Below, one piece after another: positions 44,041 through 51,664 of a DNA stretch of 64,000 nucleotides. The notes below the pieces were generated by a model that saw only the letters and a list, made by a program, of their open reading frames with translations, was not told where the DNA came from and did not search any database. Position numbers and translations under genes: made by a program. Location of the stretch: positions 62,001-126,000 of the forward strand of contig CAZTAO010000009.1 of assembly GCA_964611645.1 (NCBI GenBank). The letters are read 5' to 3'. This DNA comes from CAZTAO01 sp964611645. Lineage in GTDB: Bacteria; Armatimonadota; UBA5829. Numbering within the stretch: the first letter of the stretch is position 1; every line of letters begins with the position of its first letter.

Positions 44041-45213
44041 ATGAGCAACGAGACAATCTACCTGGACCACGCAGCCACCACGCCGGTCGACCCAGAAGTC
44101 CTTGAGGCGATGCTTCCGTACTTCAAGGAAGACTTCGGCAGCGCCACCACTCTGTACTCCCTGGGCCGGAGAGCCGGGGAGGCCGTGGAGGAATCTCGGA
44201 TACGGGTGGCTCGACTTCTCAGCGCCGACCCGCAGGAGATTTACTTCACCAGCGGAGGCAGCGAGTCGGACAACTGGGCGATACTGGGCGTTGCCAGAGC
44301 GCAGGCCAAGAAGGGCAACCACATCATCACCAGCAAGATAGAACATCACGCGGTCCTGGAGACCTGCCACGCACTGGAGAAGCAGGGCTGCAGGTTGACC
44401 GTTCTGCCGGTGGACGCAAATGGTTTTGTGGATATTGATGAATTACGGGCAGCAGCGACGGATGATACCGTCTTGATAAGTATAATGCACGCGAACAACG
44501 AGATCGGCACAATCGAGCCGGTTGAGGAGATCGGAGCCCTCGCCAAAGAGCGCGGAATCCATTTCCATCTGGACGCCGTGCAGACTGTCGGGCACTTGCC
44601 TGTTGACGTGAACGCAATCAATTGCGACTCGCTGGCCCTGTCCGCCCACAAGCTATATGGGCCAAAGGGCGTCGGGGCGATGTATATCCGCAAGGGCGCG
44701 AGGGTCGAGAGGTTCATGTTGGGCGGGGCGCAGGAGAGAAATCGCCGCGCCGGAACCCACAATGTGCCGGGAATAGTAGGCATGGGCAAAGCTGCGGAGC
44801 TTGCGGAAGCGGGGCTGCAAGAGGAGATGGTCAAGACCACCGCCCTTCGAGACGCTCTGATCAACGGCATAGAAAGCAACATTGTGGACACCAAGCTCAA
44901 CGGCGACAGAGTCAAGAGGCTCCCGAACAACGTCAACTTCTCATTCACGGGGGTTGAGGGCGAGTCGATGATTCTGTTTATGGATATGAACGGAATCTGC
45001 GTGTCTTCCGGCTCGGCGTGCACATCCGGCTCTTTGGACCCGTCGCACGTCCTGATGGCGCTGGGTCTGAAGCATGAGATAGCTCACGGATCGCTGCGGA
45101 TGACCCTGGGCAAGGGAAACACGCAGGCCGATGTAGACAAGGTTCTGGCAGTCCTGCCGGGCATAGTGGCCAGGCTGAGGGAGATGTCCCCAATATACAA
45201 CAGCCGGACGTAG
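44041..45213 (+). CDS. Cysteine desulfurase (NifS/IscS family)
   Basis: A PLP enzyme taking sulfur from L-cysteine for Fe-S clusters and thio-cofactors. The 390-residue protein starts at the ATG at 44041 (GAGGTG six bases before; the ATG at 44014 is less likely). PLP-lysine K204 is in LSAHKLYGPKG; the persulfide cysteine C327 is in SSGSACTSGS, the long group I (IscS/NifS) loop. IYLDHAATTPVDPEV opens the chain. No IscU or IscR lies nearby; several Fe-S proteins (radical SAM, PyrK) in this window would need its product. Confidence 0.94.
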   Translation: MSNETIYLDHAATTPVDPEVLEAMLPYFKEDFGSATTLYSLGRRAGEAVEESRIRVARLLSADPQEIYFTSGGSESDNWAILGVARAQAKKGNHIITSKIEHHAVLETCHALEKQGCRLTVLPVDANGFVDIDELRAAATDDTVLISIMHANNEIGTIEPVEEIGALAKERGIHFHLDAVQTVGHLPVDVNAINCDSLALSAHKLYGPKGVGAMYIRKGARVERFMLGGAQERNRRAGTHNVPGIVGMGKAAELAEAGLQEEMVKTTALRDALINGIESNIVDTKLNGDRVKRLPNNVNFSFTGVEGESMILFMDMNGICVSSGSACTSGSLDPSHVLMALGLKHEIAHGSLRMTLGKGNTQADVDKVLAVLPGIVARLREMSPIYNSRT

Positions 45214-45256
45214 GCGAATACGAGAGGGCGACCGTCTGGCGGATGAGAGGTGTGTG

Positions 45257-45877
45257 ATGACAGGTAAAGCATTGCGTCACTTGTTTGGGCCGGCGGTCGC
45301 TATTCTGGCCGTTGTATTGATCTTCTCGGGGGCCGCGCTTGCGGCCGACAAAGCTCCGCCTGTGGCCGAGTATGAGATCGCCATCACCAACCCGGATAGC
45401 TGGACGTTGGAGCTTGGCGAGAAGCTTCGGGCCGCGATGAAGGAAAGTGATCCCGCCGGGGCATTCAAGTTCCATATCACCGGAGTTGAGCTTACCGAGG
45501 GCGTCACGCTTGCGTACTCCCACATCATACTGGACTCCGGCTGGTATGTTGCCGCCCGCCTCACCAAAGACCCCAAGGAGATGCGATATCTGGCCGAGCG
45601 GATTCCGCCGATGATCTCCGATGCCGACCTGAGGTTGGTGAGAGATATTTCCTCCCAGGTAGCCCAGACCCTGCTCTACGCCTGTGCCGACATGGTAAAG
45701 ACAGAGGCAGACAAGCCTTGCGCGAGAACGGCCAAACTGATTCTAACAAAAGGCATCGACCGCCGGATCAACCGCGACTCAACCACCGCGGAGTACTCCG
45801 CCCAGTTGTGGGTCAAAGGCACGGGAAAGCGCATAGACCTGGCGGAACTTGCTGAAGGCAGAATCGTGCTGCGGTAG
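45257..45877 (+). CDS. Exported hypothetical protein
   Basis: A 206-residue protein with a signal peptide (about residues 1-30, cut after GAALA). ATG at 45257, six bases after GAGAGG; a GTG one codon before is less likely. The mature part (VTLAYSHIILDSGWYVAARL; ADLRLVRDISSQVAQTLLYA) suggests a mixed alpha/beta domain without recognised family. It follows the cysteine desulfurase by 43 bases and converges with lptA. Confidence 0.6.
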   Translation: MTGKALRHLFGPAVAILAVVLIFSGAALAADKAPPVAEYEIAITNPDSWTLELGEKLRAAMKESDPAGAFKFHITGVELTEGVTLAYSHIILDSGWYVAARLTKDPKEMRYLAERIPPMISDADLRLVRDISSQVAQTLLYACADMVKTEADKPCARTAKLILTKGIDRRINRDSTTAEYSAQLWVKGTGKRIDLAELAEGRIVLR

Positions 45878-45909
45878 GCGCAAAGGGATGGCTCGCCGAG
45901 ACCCGGAGG

Positions 45910-46695
45910 CTACGGTTTCGCCTCTTCCTCATCGGGTTCGTACTTGATGGTCGCCCTGGCACTTTCGGCCTCCATCCATTCGTTGCCCTTCTTGATGGAA
46001 ATGACTACCTTGCCGGGGCTGGAGAATGTCTGGCCCTTCTCATCGGTGGCTTCGACATTGCCCGTGAGTGTAACAACCTCCGTGTTCTGGTCGTAAACGG
46101 CCTTGTCTGCGTGGGCGACCCGCTTGCCGGAGTTCTCTTCGGTGCTCTCGGGGTCAATGGGGACGTTCTGGGTGAAGACAACTTTGCCCGCCGCAGAGGC
46201 GATCTTGTCTTTGTAGAAGTATTCCATGCGGTCGCAGGTTATGGTGGTCTCCTGGGTGAGCTTGCCGCGGGCATCTTCCTCTTCGGTCGGCTTAGCGGGC
46301 TTCTCTTCTTCCTTCGGCTTGAGCAGCATAACCACGTTGCCCTCCGCCAAAGCCAGCTTCTTGTTGAGAAATGCCGTACCTTTGGCTGCGGTGAGGTCAC
46401 ACTGGGGATTGGTTACCGTAAACTTGCCGGGTGAGGTGGCTGTTCCTTCGGTTTTCAGGTATTCCACCTGATCGGACTTGAACACGGTGTCACCCTGCGT
46501 GATGACAACATTGCCCGTGGCGAGGACCCGCTTCTGATCTCCCCACACGCTCTTCATTGTGTCGGCCTGAATAGTGGCGGTCTCTGTCTTCTTGACCGCG
46601 CCAGGCTTGGCGTCAGGCTTCTGCTGCGCGAGCAGCGAAACCCCGCACAACAGCGCAACCACCGCAGCCAGGATCACTAATGCTCTACTGACCAA
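45910..46695 (-). CDS. lptA: LptA-like LPS transport protein (OstA domain)
   Basis: A periplasmic beta-jellyroll bridge protein for LPS transport. A signal peptide (1-23) is followed by OstA-type repeats: ATIQADTMKSVWGDQKRVLA with TGNVVITQGD at about 40-70 and further strands (TITCDRMEYFYKDKIASAAG; DQNTEVVTLTGNVEA). At 261 residues it is longer than E. coli LptA (185), with an inserted Lys/Glu/Pro-rich linker near 128-145. Its start overlaps the lptC-like gene by 11 bases, which supports the pairing. It implies a diderm cell with LPS-like lipid. Confidence 0.87.
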   Translation of the reverse strand: MVSRALVILAAVVALLCGVSLLAQQKPDAKPGAVKKTETATIQADTMKSVWGDQKRVLATGNVVITQGDTVFKSDQVEYLKTEGTATSPGKFTVTNPQCDLTAAKGTAFLNKKLALAEGNVVMLLKPKEEEKPAKPTEEEDARGKLTQETTITCDRMEYFYKDKIASAAGKVVFTQNVPIDPESTEENSGKRVAHADKAVYDQNTEVVTLTGNVEATDEKGQTFSSPGKVVISIKKGNEWMEAESARATIKYEPDEEEAKP

Positions 46696-47266
46696 CTCCC
46701 GCGCCTCCTACAAACTCCTGCAAGTCGACCACCATCCGTGGCTTTGTGAGGGTCATTTCCTTCTTAGCCGCATCGACCGATAATCCCTCCGCCGTTACCC
46801 GGCTGGAAGAATCGCGGTAGCTGACCCGGCCGACCGTGGTAAGCAAGCTGCTCTTGGGGTTCCACAACGCTCCCGCGCACTTCGCAACCTGCCCGGCGTC
46901 CCCCTTGATCACTATACCCTTCTCGATTCTCAGGTCCTGAGAATACTGGTCGTATACCGCCTTGCCGGCGTTTATGTGCAAAAATGGCTTGCCTTGCTGG
47001 AATATGCGACCGTCCGCGATCTTGGTGATGGTTGTGTTGGAGCGGTCCTGGGTCATCTCGACACTCTTGGCCCTGAGGCTCCAAACCTTCCCACGCGCCC
47101 CCGACCCCACCAGGTATGCGTTCTCCATTGTGAGAAGCATCTCAGGCTTCAGGGACAACCCAAGGTTCCCGCCACTGTAAGGCAAGTCGCGCCTGTATAC
47201 CACCACGCTCAAGACCAGCAGCGCGGCAACTATGACCAACGGGTTTTTGTACGATACTTTGAGCAT
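46685..47266 (-). CDS. lptC: LptC-like LPS export protein
   Basis: A bitopic inner-membrane protein that passes LPS from LptBFG to LptA. From the ATG at 47266 it has 193 residues: a membrane helix at about 9-24 and an OstA-like jellyroll (AYLVGSGARGKVWSLRAKSV; DGRIFQQGKPFLHINAGKAV). A TTG at 47275 would add three residues; its only SD-like sequence is the G-run of the terminator just upstream. LptB, F and G are not in the window. Confidence 0.82.
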   Translation of the reverse strand: MLKVSYKNPLVIVAALLVLSVVVYRRDLPYSGGNLGLSLKPEMLLTMENAYLVGSGARGKVWSLRAKSVEMTQDRSNTTITKIADGRIFQQGKPFLHINAGKAVYDQYSQDLRIEKGIVIKGDAGQVAKCAGALWNPKSSLLTTVGRVSYRDSSSRVTAEGLSVDAAKKEMTLTKPRMVVDLQEFVGGAGVGQ

Positions 47267-47272
47267 GGCTGC

Positions 47273-47308
47273 CAAACAACAAACCCCCCAGAGCCGTAGT
47301 CCTGGGGG
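47273..47308 (-). terminator. Rho-independent-type terminator before lptC
   Basis: On the minus strand the stem CCCCCCAG (47308-47301) / CTGGGGGG (47290-47283) is followed by GTTTGTTGTT-type T-rich sequence. It comes 34 bases after the lipoprotein stop and only about seven bases before the lptC start, so lptCA must have a promoter inside it or rely on read-through. Confidence 0.65.
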
Positions 47309-47341
47309 GCGTATTATCTCAGTCTATTGGCCTCGGCCTGA

Positions 47342-48187
47342 CTATAGCGGCGGAGGCGGAGGGGTGATACCACCACCGGAACCGTCATCAATTACTGTCA
47401 CGGCTCCCAGATACGTAACCTCGCCGGTCATCAAGTCCACAGGCACGGTTACCGCGGCCTGATCATACTCGACCGACCGATAACTAATCGTCAGGGTGTC
47501 CGGGTAAGCGGAGCCGGCCGTCGTGGTGTCAACCTGGAAACTGCCGTTGGCTGTAGGATAGATCGTCAGCACGGGGACGTTCTTGCCAAGGTCGATTCCA
47601 AAGAAACCGCGCGTGCCGGAAATGGCAGAGTAGAAGCGGTCAGGACCGAACCGAACGGTGACGTTCTTGATCGGGTTCCCGGTCTTCTTGCTCAGTATCT
47701 GGCCCACGATAATCGTGTTCTTGCTCGCAAATGGCGGCGGCACGGGTGTGTCACCCGCCGCGTTGAATACACCTATAGTCCCCAGGATATTGGTGTCGCC
47801 ATTGAGCACGGCCACGGGAATGTCGATCTGTGTGGGCAGGAAATTCTGGCTCTTGTAGCTCACCACATTGCCGGGAGGATAGGCCGCCCCAGCGGAGGAA
47901 GTGTCCACCTGCAGGAAGACAGGAATATCCTCATTCTTGGGGACGGTGAACGAGAAATCGCCGGCGGTGCCGGACACCGAGGCCTTGTCCGTGGCTCCGA
48001 GCCTGACAAGCACATTGGCCAACCCAGCGCCAGTATCCGCACGCGCTATCTTGCCGGAGATCGTGCGCGTTGTATCACCAGGAGGTGGAACTACGATGGT
48101 CCCTATTGCATCTGAACCACCACAGCCCGCCAAGATCGGAAGCAGCATCGCGAGAGCCACTACCAGCAACCCAATGGATTTCACCAT
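47342..48187 (-). CDS. Lipoprotein with two carboxypeptidase-regulatory-like domains
   Basis: A 281-residue lipoprotein: signal peptide with lipobox LAGC (C22). Two Ig-like domains follow, each opening with a TISGKI- or IVGQILSK-type strand and the pattern of a CarboxypepD_reg repeat (GAGLANVLVRLGATDKASVS with TAGDFSF at about 53-80; GNPIKNVTVRFGP at about 170). Each is followed by a similar AxYP segment (VDTSSAGAAYPPG; VDTTTAGSAYPD), showing internal duplication. Ends in a Pro tail. Likely surface or periplasmic structural protein; function unknown. Confidence 0.75.
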   Translation of the reverse strand: MVKSIGLLVVALAMLLPILAGCGGSDAIGTIVVPPPGDTTRTISGKIARADTGAGLANVLVRLGATDKASVSGTAGDFSFTVPKNEDIPVFLQVDTSSAGAAYPPGNVVSYKSQNFLPTQIDIPVAVLNGDTNILGTIGVFNAAGDTPVPPPFASKNTIIVGQILSKKTGNPIKNVTVRFGPDRFYSAISGTRGFFGIDLGKNVPVLTIYPTANGSFQVDTTTAGSAYPDTLTISYRSVEYDQAAVTVPVDLMTGEVTYLGAVTVIDDGSGGGITPPPPPL

Positions 48188-48471
48188 GAAAGAACTCCTT
48201 CTACGGGTAGTGCATCAATTATAACCAACCTATCTGCAAACGGCAAGTGTTTACCGAGAAAATCGGCAAATGTCTCGCAGAAACGACCCGGTTATTCACA
48301 ATACACAGTATTAGACTTCCACATGCGCACATTGGTTTCCTGCCTGAAGTTTTATTGTGGTCGCCGCAACCAATCTCAACGCGCTCGCGTTACCACAGAG
48401 GTGGCGCAAGAATATCGTGAATGGTATCATTGATGAAGCGTCAGCGGCATCTTTCATTTGGAGAACGAAGA

Positions 48472-49626
48472 ATGAAAACTACTGAACCCGGCTGCCTTGT
48501 GGCACAATTCTACATCGAGACCGATGGCGATCTGGTTGAGACCGCCAAGGAGACTGTCCGCCACGAGACCTGCGGGAAGTGGGACGGCCCGGGGCAGCCG
48601 ACCGATCTGTTTGTGAAGAGCGCGGGATACCTGCTGGACTACGAGCAGATCGCGCCGGGCAAGGGAACGGTGGCTTTTGCCTATCCTCTGTTCAATCTGG
48701 ATATGGAGAACTCTGCGTTTTCCCATATATGGACCTCGATGGTCTCGGGTATGTCCGCAATGCCCAACCTCAAAAAGTATCGCCTGATGGATTTCACCCT
48801 CCCCGACGATGCCTACTCCTGCTTCCCCGGCCCCCAGTTTGGCATAGAAGGAACGAGGGACATACTGGGAATCGGCGACAAAGATCCCATCATCGGCACA
48901 ATCGTAAAACCCACCTGCGGTCTGACTGCCGATGAAGTAGCCCAGATTTGCGGGACAGCCGCGGCGGCAGGCATCAAGTTCATCAAGGACGACGAGCGCA
49001 TGCTCAATGCGCCATATTGCACTCTCAAAGAGCGAGTCACCAAGGTAAGCGCACGGCTGAGGCAGGTCTATGAGCAGACGGGAAACAAGGTCCTCTACGC
49101 CGCCCACATCACAACCGGCCCGGACAAGATTCTGGACCAAGCGAAGATAGCGGTGGATGCCGGGGCGAATGCGCTGATGTTTGTGTTCATAGCGGCTGGT
49201 TTCGAGAGCCTGCGGATTGTAGCCGAGAGTCCGGACGTGAATGTGCCTATATATGCACACTGCTGCGGCAAGGAGCACTGGTCCCGGGCCGAGGGCCAGG
49301 GGATTGACCCAGTGGTAGTTGCCAAGCTTGCCCGGCTAATGGGTGGGGACTACTTTAGAATCGGCGCGCTCGGCGGGTATTTCGCCAAGGAAGAGGTCGG
49401 GGAAGCGGCATCGCTCAAGCCGGCGCTGACCTGCGATATGGGCAACATCAGGGCGGCGGTCCCGGCTGTATCCGGCGGACTCGACCCCGACAACCTCCCC
49501 GACAACATCAACTACTTCGGCGCTGACGCCCTCTTCCTCGCAGGTACGGGGATAAACAAGCACCCGCAGGGGATAACCGGTGGAGTCAAAGCAATGTATG
49601 AAGCCGCCGCGACGACGAGAGGCTAG
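48472..49626 (+). CDS. RuBisCO-like protein (form IV large-subunit homologue)
   Basis: A 384-residue member of the RuBisCO large-chain superfamily. ATG at 48472 with GGAG eight bases before. Compared with true RuBisCO, GTIVKPTCGL keeps the first lysine (K146, equivalent of K175) but has T148 in place of K177. The carbamylation/Mg site K172-D174-E175 in FIKDDER is intact; H263 sits near the position of H294; SGG (334-336) is kept. The mobile-loop lysine (K334 type) is not clear. Such changes mark form IV proteins acting as enolases, isomerases or decarboxylases, for example in apionate catabolism. First gene of an operon with E1alpha/E1beta, two bases apart. Confidence 0.88.
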   Translation: MKTTEPGCLVAQFYIETDGDLVETAKETVRHETCGKWDGPGQPTDLFVKSAGYLLDYEQIAPGKGTVAFAYPLFNLDMENSAFSHIWTSMVSGMSAMPNLKKYRLMDFTLPDDAYSCFPGPQFGIEGTRDILGIGDKDPIIGTIVKPTCGLTADEVAQICGTAAAAGIKFIKDDERMLNAPYCTLKERVTKVSARLRQVYEQTGNKVLYAAHITTGPDKILDQAKIAVDAGANALMFVFIAAGFESLRIVAESPDVNVPIYAHCCGKEHWSRAEGQGIDPVVVAKLARLMGGDYFRIGALGGYFAKEEVGEAASLKPALTCDMGNIRAAVPAVSGGLDPDNLPDNINYFGADALFLAGTGINKHPQGITGGVKAMYEAAATTRG

Positions 49627-49628
49627 CT

Positions 49629-50615
49629 ATGGCTCAGAAGAAAGCGCCTTACGATACAGAAGAAGCTCTCGGCTACCTGCGTACTATGATGTTGATACGG
49701 GAGTTCGAGGAACGCGCGCTGAAGCTCTTTACCGATGGCGAGTTGATCGGTATGTGCCACGTATCGGTCGGGCAGGAGGCTGTGCCGACCGGTGTATGCG
49801 CCGGCCTGCGCAAAGATGACTACGTAAGCTCAACCCACCGAGGCCACGGCCACAGCATCGCCAAGGGAGCGGACATCGGGCGGATGTTCGCCGAGCTACT
49901 GGGCAAGGAAGACGGCTACTGCAAGGGGCGCGGCGGCTCGATGCACATTGCCGATGTCGAAATAGGCTTTCTCGGCGCGAACGGAATTGTCGGCGCGGGC
50001 ATTCCCATAGCCACCGGGGCTGGGCTGTCCATCAAGCTTCGAAAGACGGACCAGATCAGCGTGTGCTTCTTCGGAGACGGCGCAACCAACATCGGCTCGT
50101 TCCACGAGTCGCTAAATATGGCCGGGGCGATGAACCTGCCGGTGCTGTATGTCTGTGAGAATAATCTGTATGCGCTTTCCACCCGCACAAGCGAGCTCAG
50201 CGGGGCCAAGTGCGTGGCCGACAAGGGCGCGGCGTACTGCATGCACACCCGGATCATTGACGGGATGGACGTCTACACCGTGCGAGACGCCGCCCGGGAG
50301 ATGATCGATTATGTCCGCGGTGGAAACGGCCCCGCGCTGCTGGAGTGCAACACCTACCGCTACTACGGCCATTCAAAGTCCGACAACCGCCCATACCGAA
50401 CTCGCGAAGAAGAAGCGGAGTGGCGATCCAGGGATGCCATAGACACCTTCGCCGCTAAGCTGGTAGCCGCGAAAGTGACGACCAAACAGGAAGCCGAAGC
50501 CATGACTCGCCAGACCCTGGACACCATAGAGAACGCGCTGGAGTGGGCCAGAAGCAGGCCGTTTGCGAGGGCTGAAGAAGTGGACAAGTACGTCTTCGCG
50601 GAAGTAGGGCAATGA
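49629..50615 (+). CDS. Thiamine-diphosphate dehydrogenase E1 component, alpha subunit
   Basis: The alpha subunit of a pyruvate/acetoin/branched-chain-type 2-oxoacid dehydrogenase E1, decarboxylating a 2-oxoacid or diketone using ThDP. The ThDP-Mg motif begins G149-D150-G151 (FFGDGATNIGSFHES) and ends with N178-N179 (CENNLYA). RGHGHSIAKG (71-80) holds the active-site histidines. Length 328 is that of PdhA/AcoA. It begins two bases after the RuBisCO-like gene and overlaps E1beta by four bases. No E2 or E3 gene follows. Confidence 0.92.
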   Translation: MAQKKAPYDTEEALGYLRTMMLIREFEERALKLFTDGELIGMCHVSVGQEAVPTGVCAGLRKDDYVSSTHRGHGHSIAKGADIGRMFAELLGKEDGYCKGRGGSMHIADVEIGFLGANGIVGAGIPIATGAGLSIKLRKTDQISVCFFGDGATNIGSFHESLNMAGAMNLPVLYVCENNLYALSTRTSELSGAKCVADKGAAYCMHTRIIDGMDVYTVRDAAREMIDYVRGGNGPALLECNTYRYYGHSKSDNRPYRTREEEAEWRSRDAIDTFAAKLVAAKVTTKQEAEAMTRQTLDTIENALEWARSRPFARAEEVDKYVFAEVGQ

Positions 50616-51598
50616 TGAGGGAAATAACATACCGCCAGGCCATTATCGAGGCTCTGACCGAGGAAATGGAGCGCGACAGCCGGGTGTTCCTGATGGGCGA
50701 GGACGTCGGGCTTTTTGGCGGCGCGATGGGCTGTTCCAAGGGAATCTTCGAGAAGTTCGGCGGCGACAGATGCATGGACACCCCTCTGGCTGAGACAGCC
50801 ATCATCGGCGGCGCTTTGGGCTGCGCTTTGACGGGCTTGCGTCCTATCGCGGAGATCATGTTCGTGGATTTCACGGGAGTGTGCTTCGACCAGATCGTGA
50901 ACCAGGTAGCCAAGATACGGTACATGCTGGGCGGGCAGGTGAAGGTGCCGATGGTCATTCGCACCCAGGGTGGGGCCGGCAGAAGCTATGCCGCGCAGCA
51001 TTCCCAGAGTTGGGAAGCGCTCTTTGCTCACATTCCTGGCCTGAAAGTGGTAATGCCAAGCACTCCCTACGACGCGAAGGGCCTGCTCAAATCGGCAATC
51101 CGGGAGGATAACCCGATCCTCTTCATCGAGCACAAGGGACTCTACACCAGCAAAGGCGAGGTTCCGGACAAGGAATATCTGCTGCCACTTGGCAAGGCGC
51201 AGGTCAAGCGACAAGGTAAGAATCTCACCCTCATCGGCCACTCGAGGACAGCGCTGATGTGCCTCGAAGCAGCGCAGATCCTCTCAGAACAGCACGGAGT
51301 CGATGCCGAAGTGATCGACCTGATGACCGTCTCGCCGCTCGACGAGCAGACCATTTTCGATTCGGTGAGGAAGACATCGCGGCTGGTGTGCGTGGAAGAA
51401 GGGCACAGGAACCACGGAATCGGTGCGGAAGTGGCAGCCAGGGTCGTTGAGAACTGCTTCGACTACCTCGACTCCCCAATAATGCGGGTCGCAGCGAAGG
51501 ATATCCCCATCCCCTGCGCGAAGCAGCTAGAAGAAGCCATGCTTCCGAATGTGGACGACGTGGTGAATGCCGCGCTGATAGCAACACACAAGCAGTAA
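50612..51598 (+). CDS. Thiamine-diphosphate dehydrogenase E1 component, beta subunit
   Basis: The beta subunit (328 residues) pairs with the gene upstream, overlapping it at ATGATGA, so the subunits are co-translated. Residues 1-190 hold the pyrimidine-binding domain (MGEDVG; DTPLAETAIIGGALG; QGGAGRSYAAQHSQSWEALF), and about 205-328 the transketolase C domain (EVIDLMTVSPLDEQTI). The pattern matches AcoB/PdhB. In the normal complexes a lipoyl E2 follows; here the next gene encodes a secreted protein, so E2 must be elsewhere or the E1 acts without it. Confidence 0.92.
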   Translation: MMREITYRQAIIEALTEEMERDSRVFLMGEDVGLFGGAMGCSKGIFEKFGGDRCMDTPLAETAIIGGALGCALTGLRPIAEIMFVDFTGVCFDQIVNQVAKIRYMLGGQVKVPMVIRTQGGAGRSYAAQHSQSWEALFAHIPGLKVVMPSTPYDAKGLLKSAIREDNPILFIEHKGLYTSKGEVPDKEYLLPLGKAQVKRQGKNLTLIGHSRTALMCLEAAQILSEQHGVDAEVIDLMTVSPLDEQTIFDSVRKTSRLVCVEEGHRNHGIGAEVAARVVENCFDYLDSPIMRVAAKDIPIPCAKQLEEAMLPNVDDVVNAALIATHKQ

Positions 51599-51615
51599 GC
51601 TCTAGCCCCGCATTT

Positions 51616-51642
51616 GTCCTAGATGTCGTATATGTCCCACCA
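51616..51642 (+). repeat. 9-bp tandem units, GTCCTANAT type
   Basis: Three units GTCCTAGAT, GTCGTATAT, GTCCCACCA between the E1beta stop and the secreted-protein start. They share length and core with arrays at 41295-41330 and, inverted, 31325-31360. Confidence 0.55.
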
Positions 51643-51664
51643 CTCTCATCAGAGGACACCCAAA

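Noticed and set aside
48472..49626. True CO2-fixing RuBisCO
   Set aside because: K177 equivalent is Thr and the loop-6 lysine is not evident; no phosphoribulokinase is seen.
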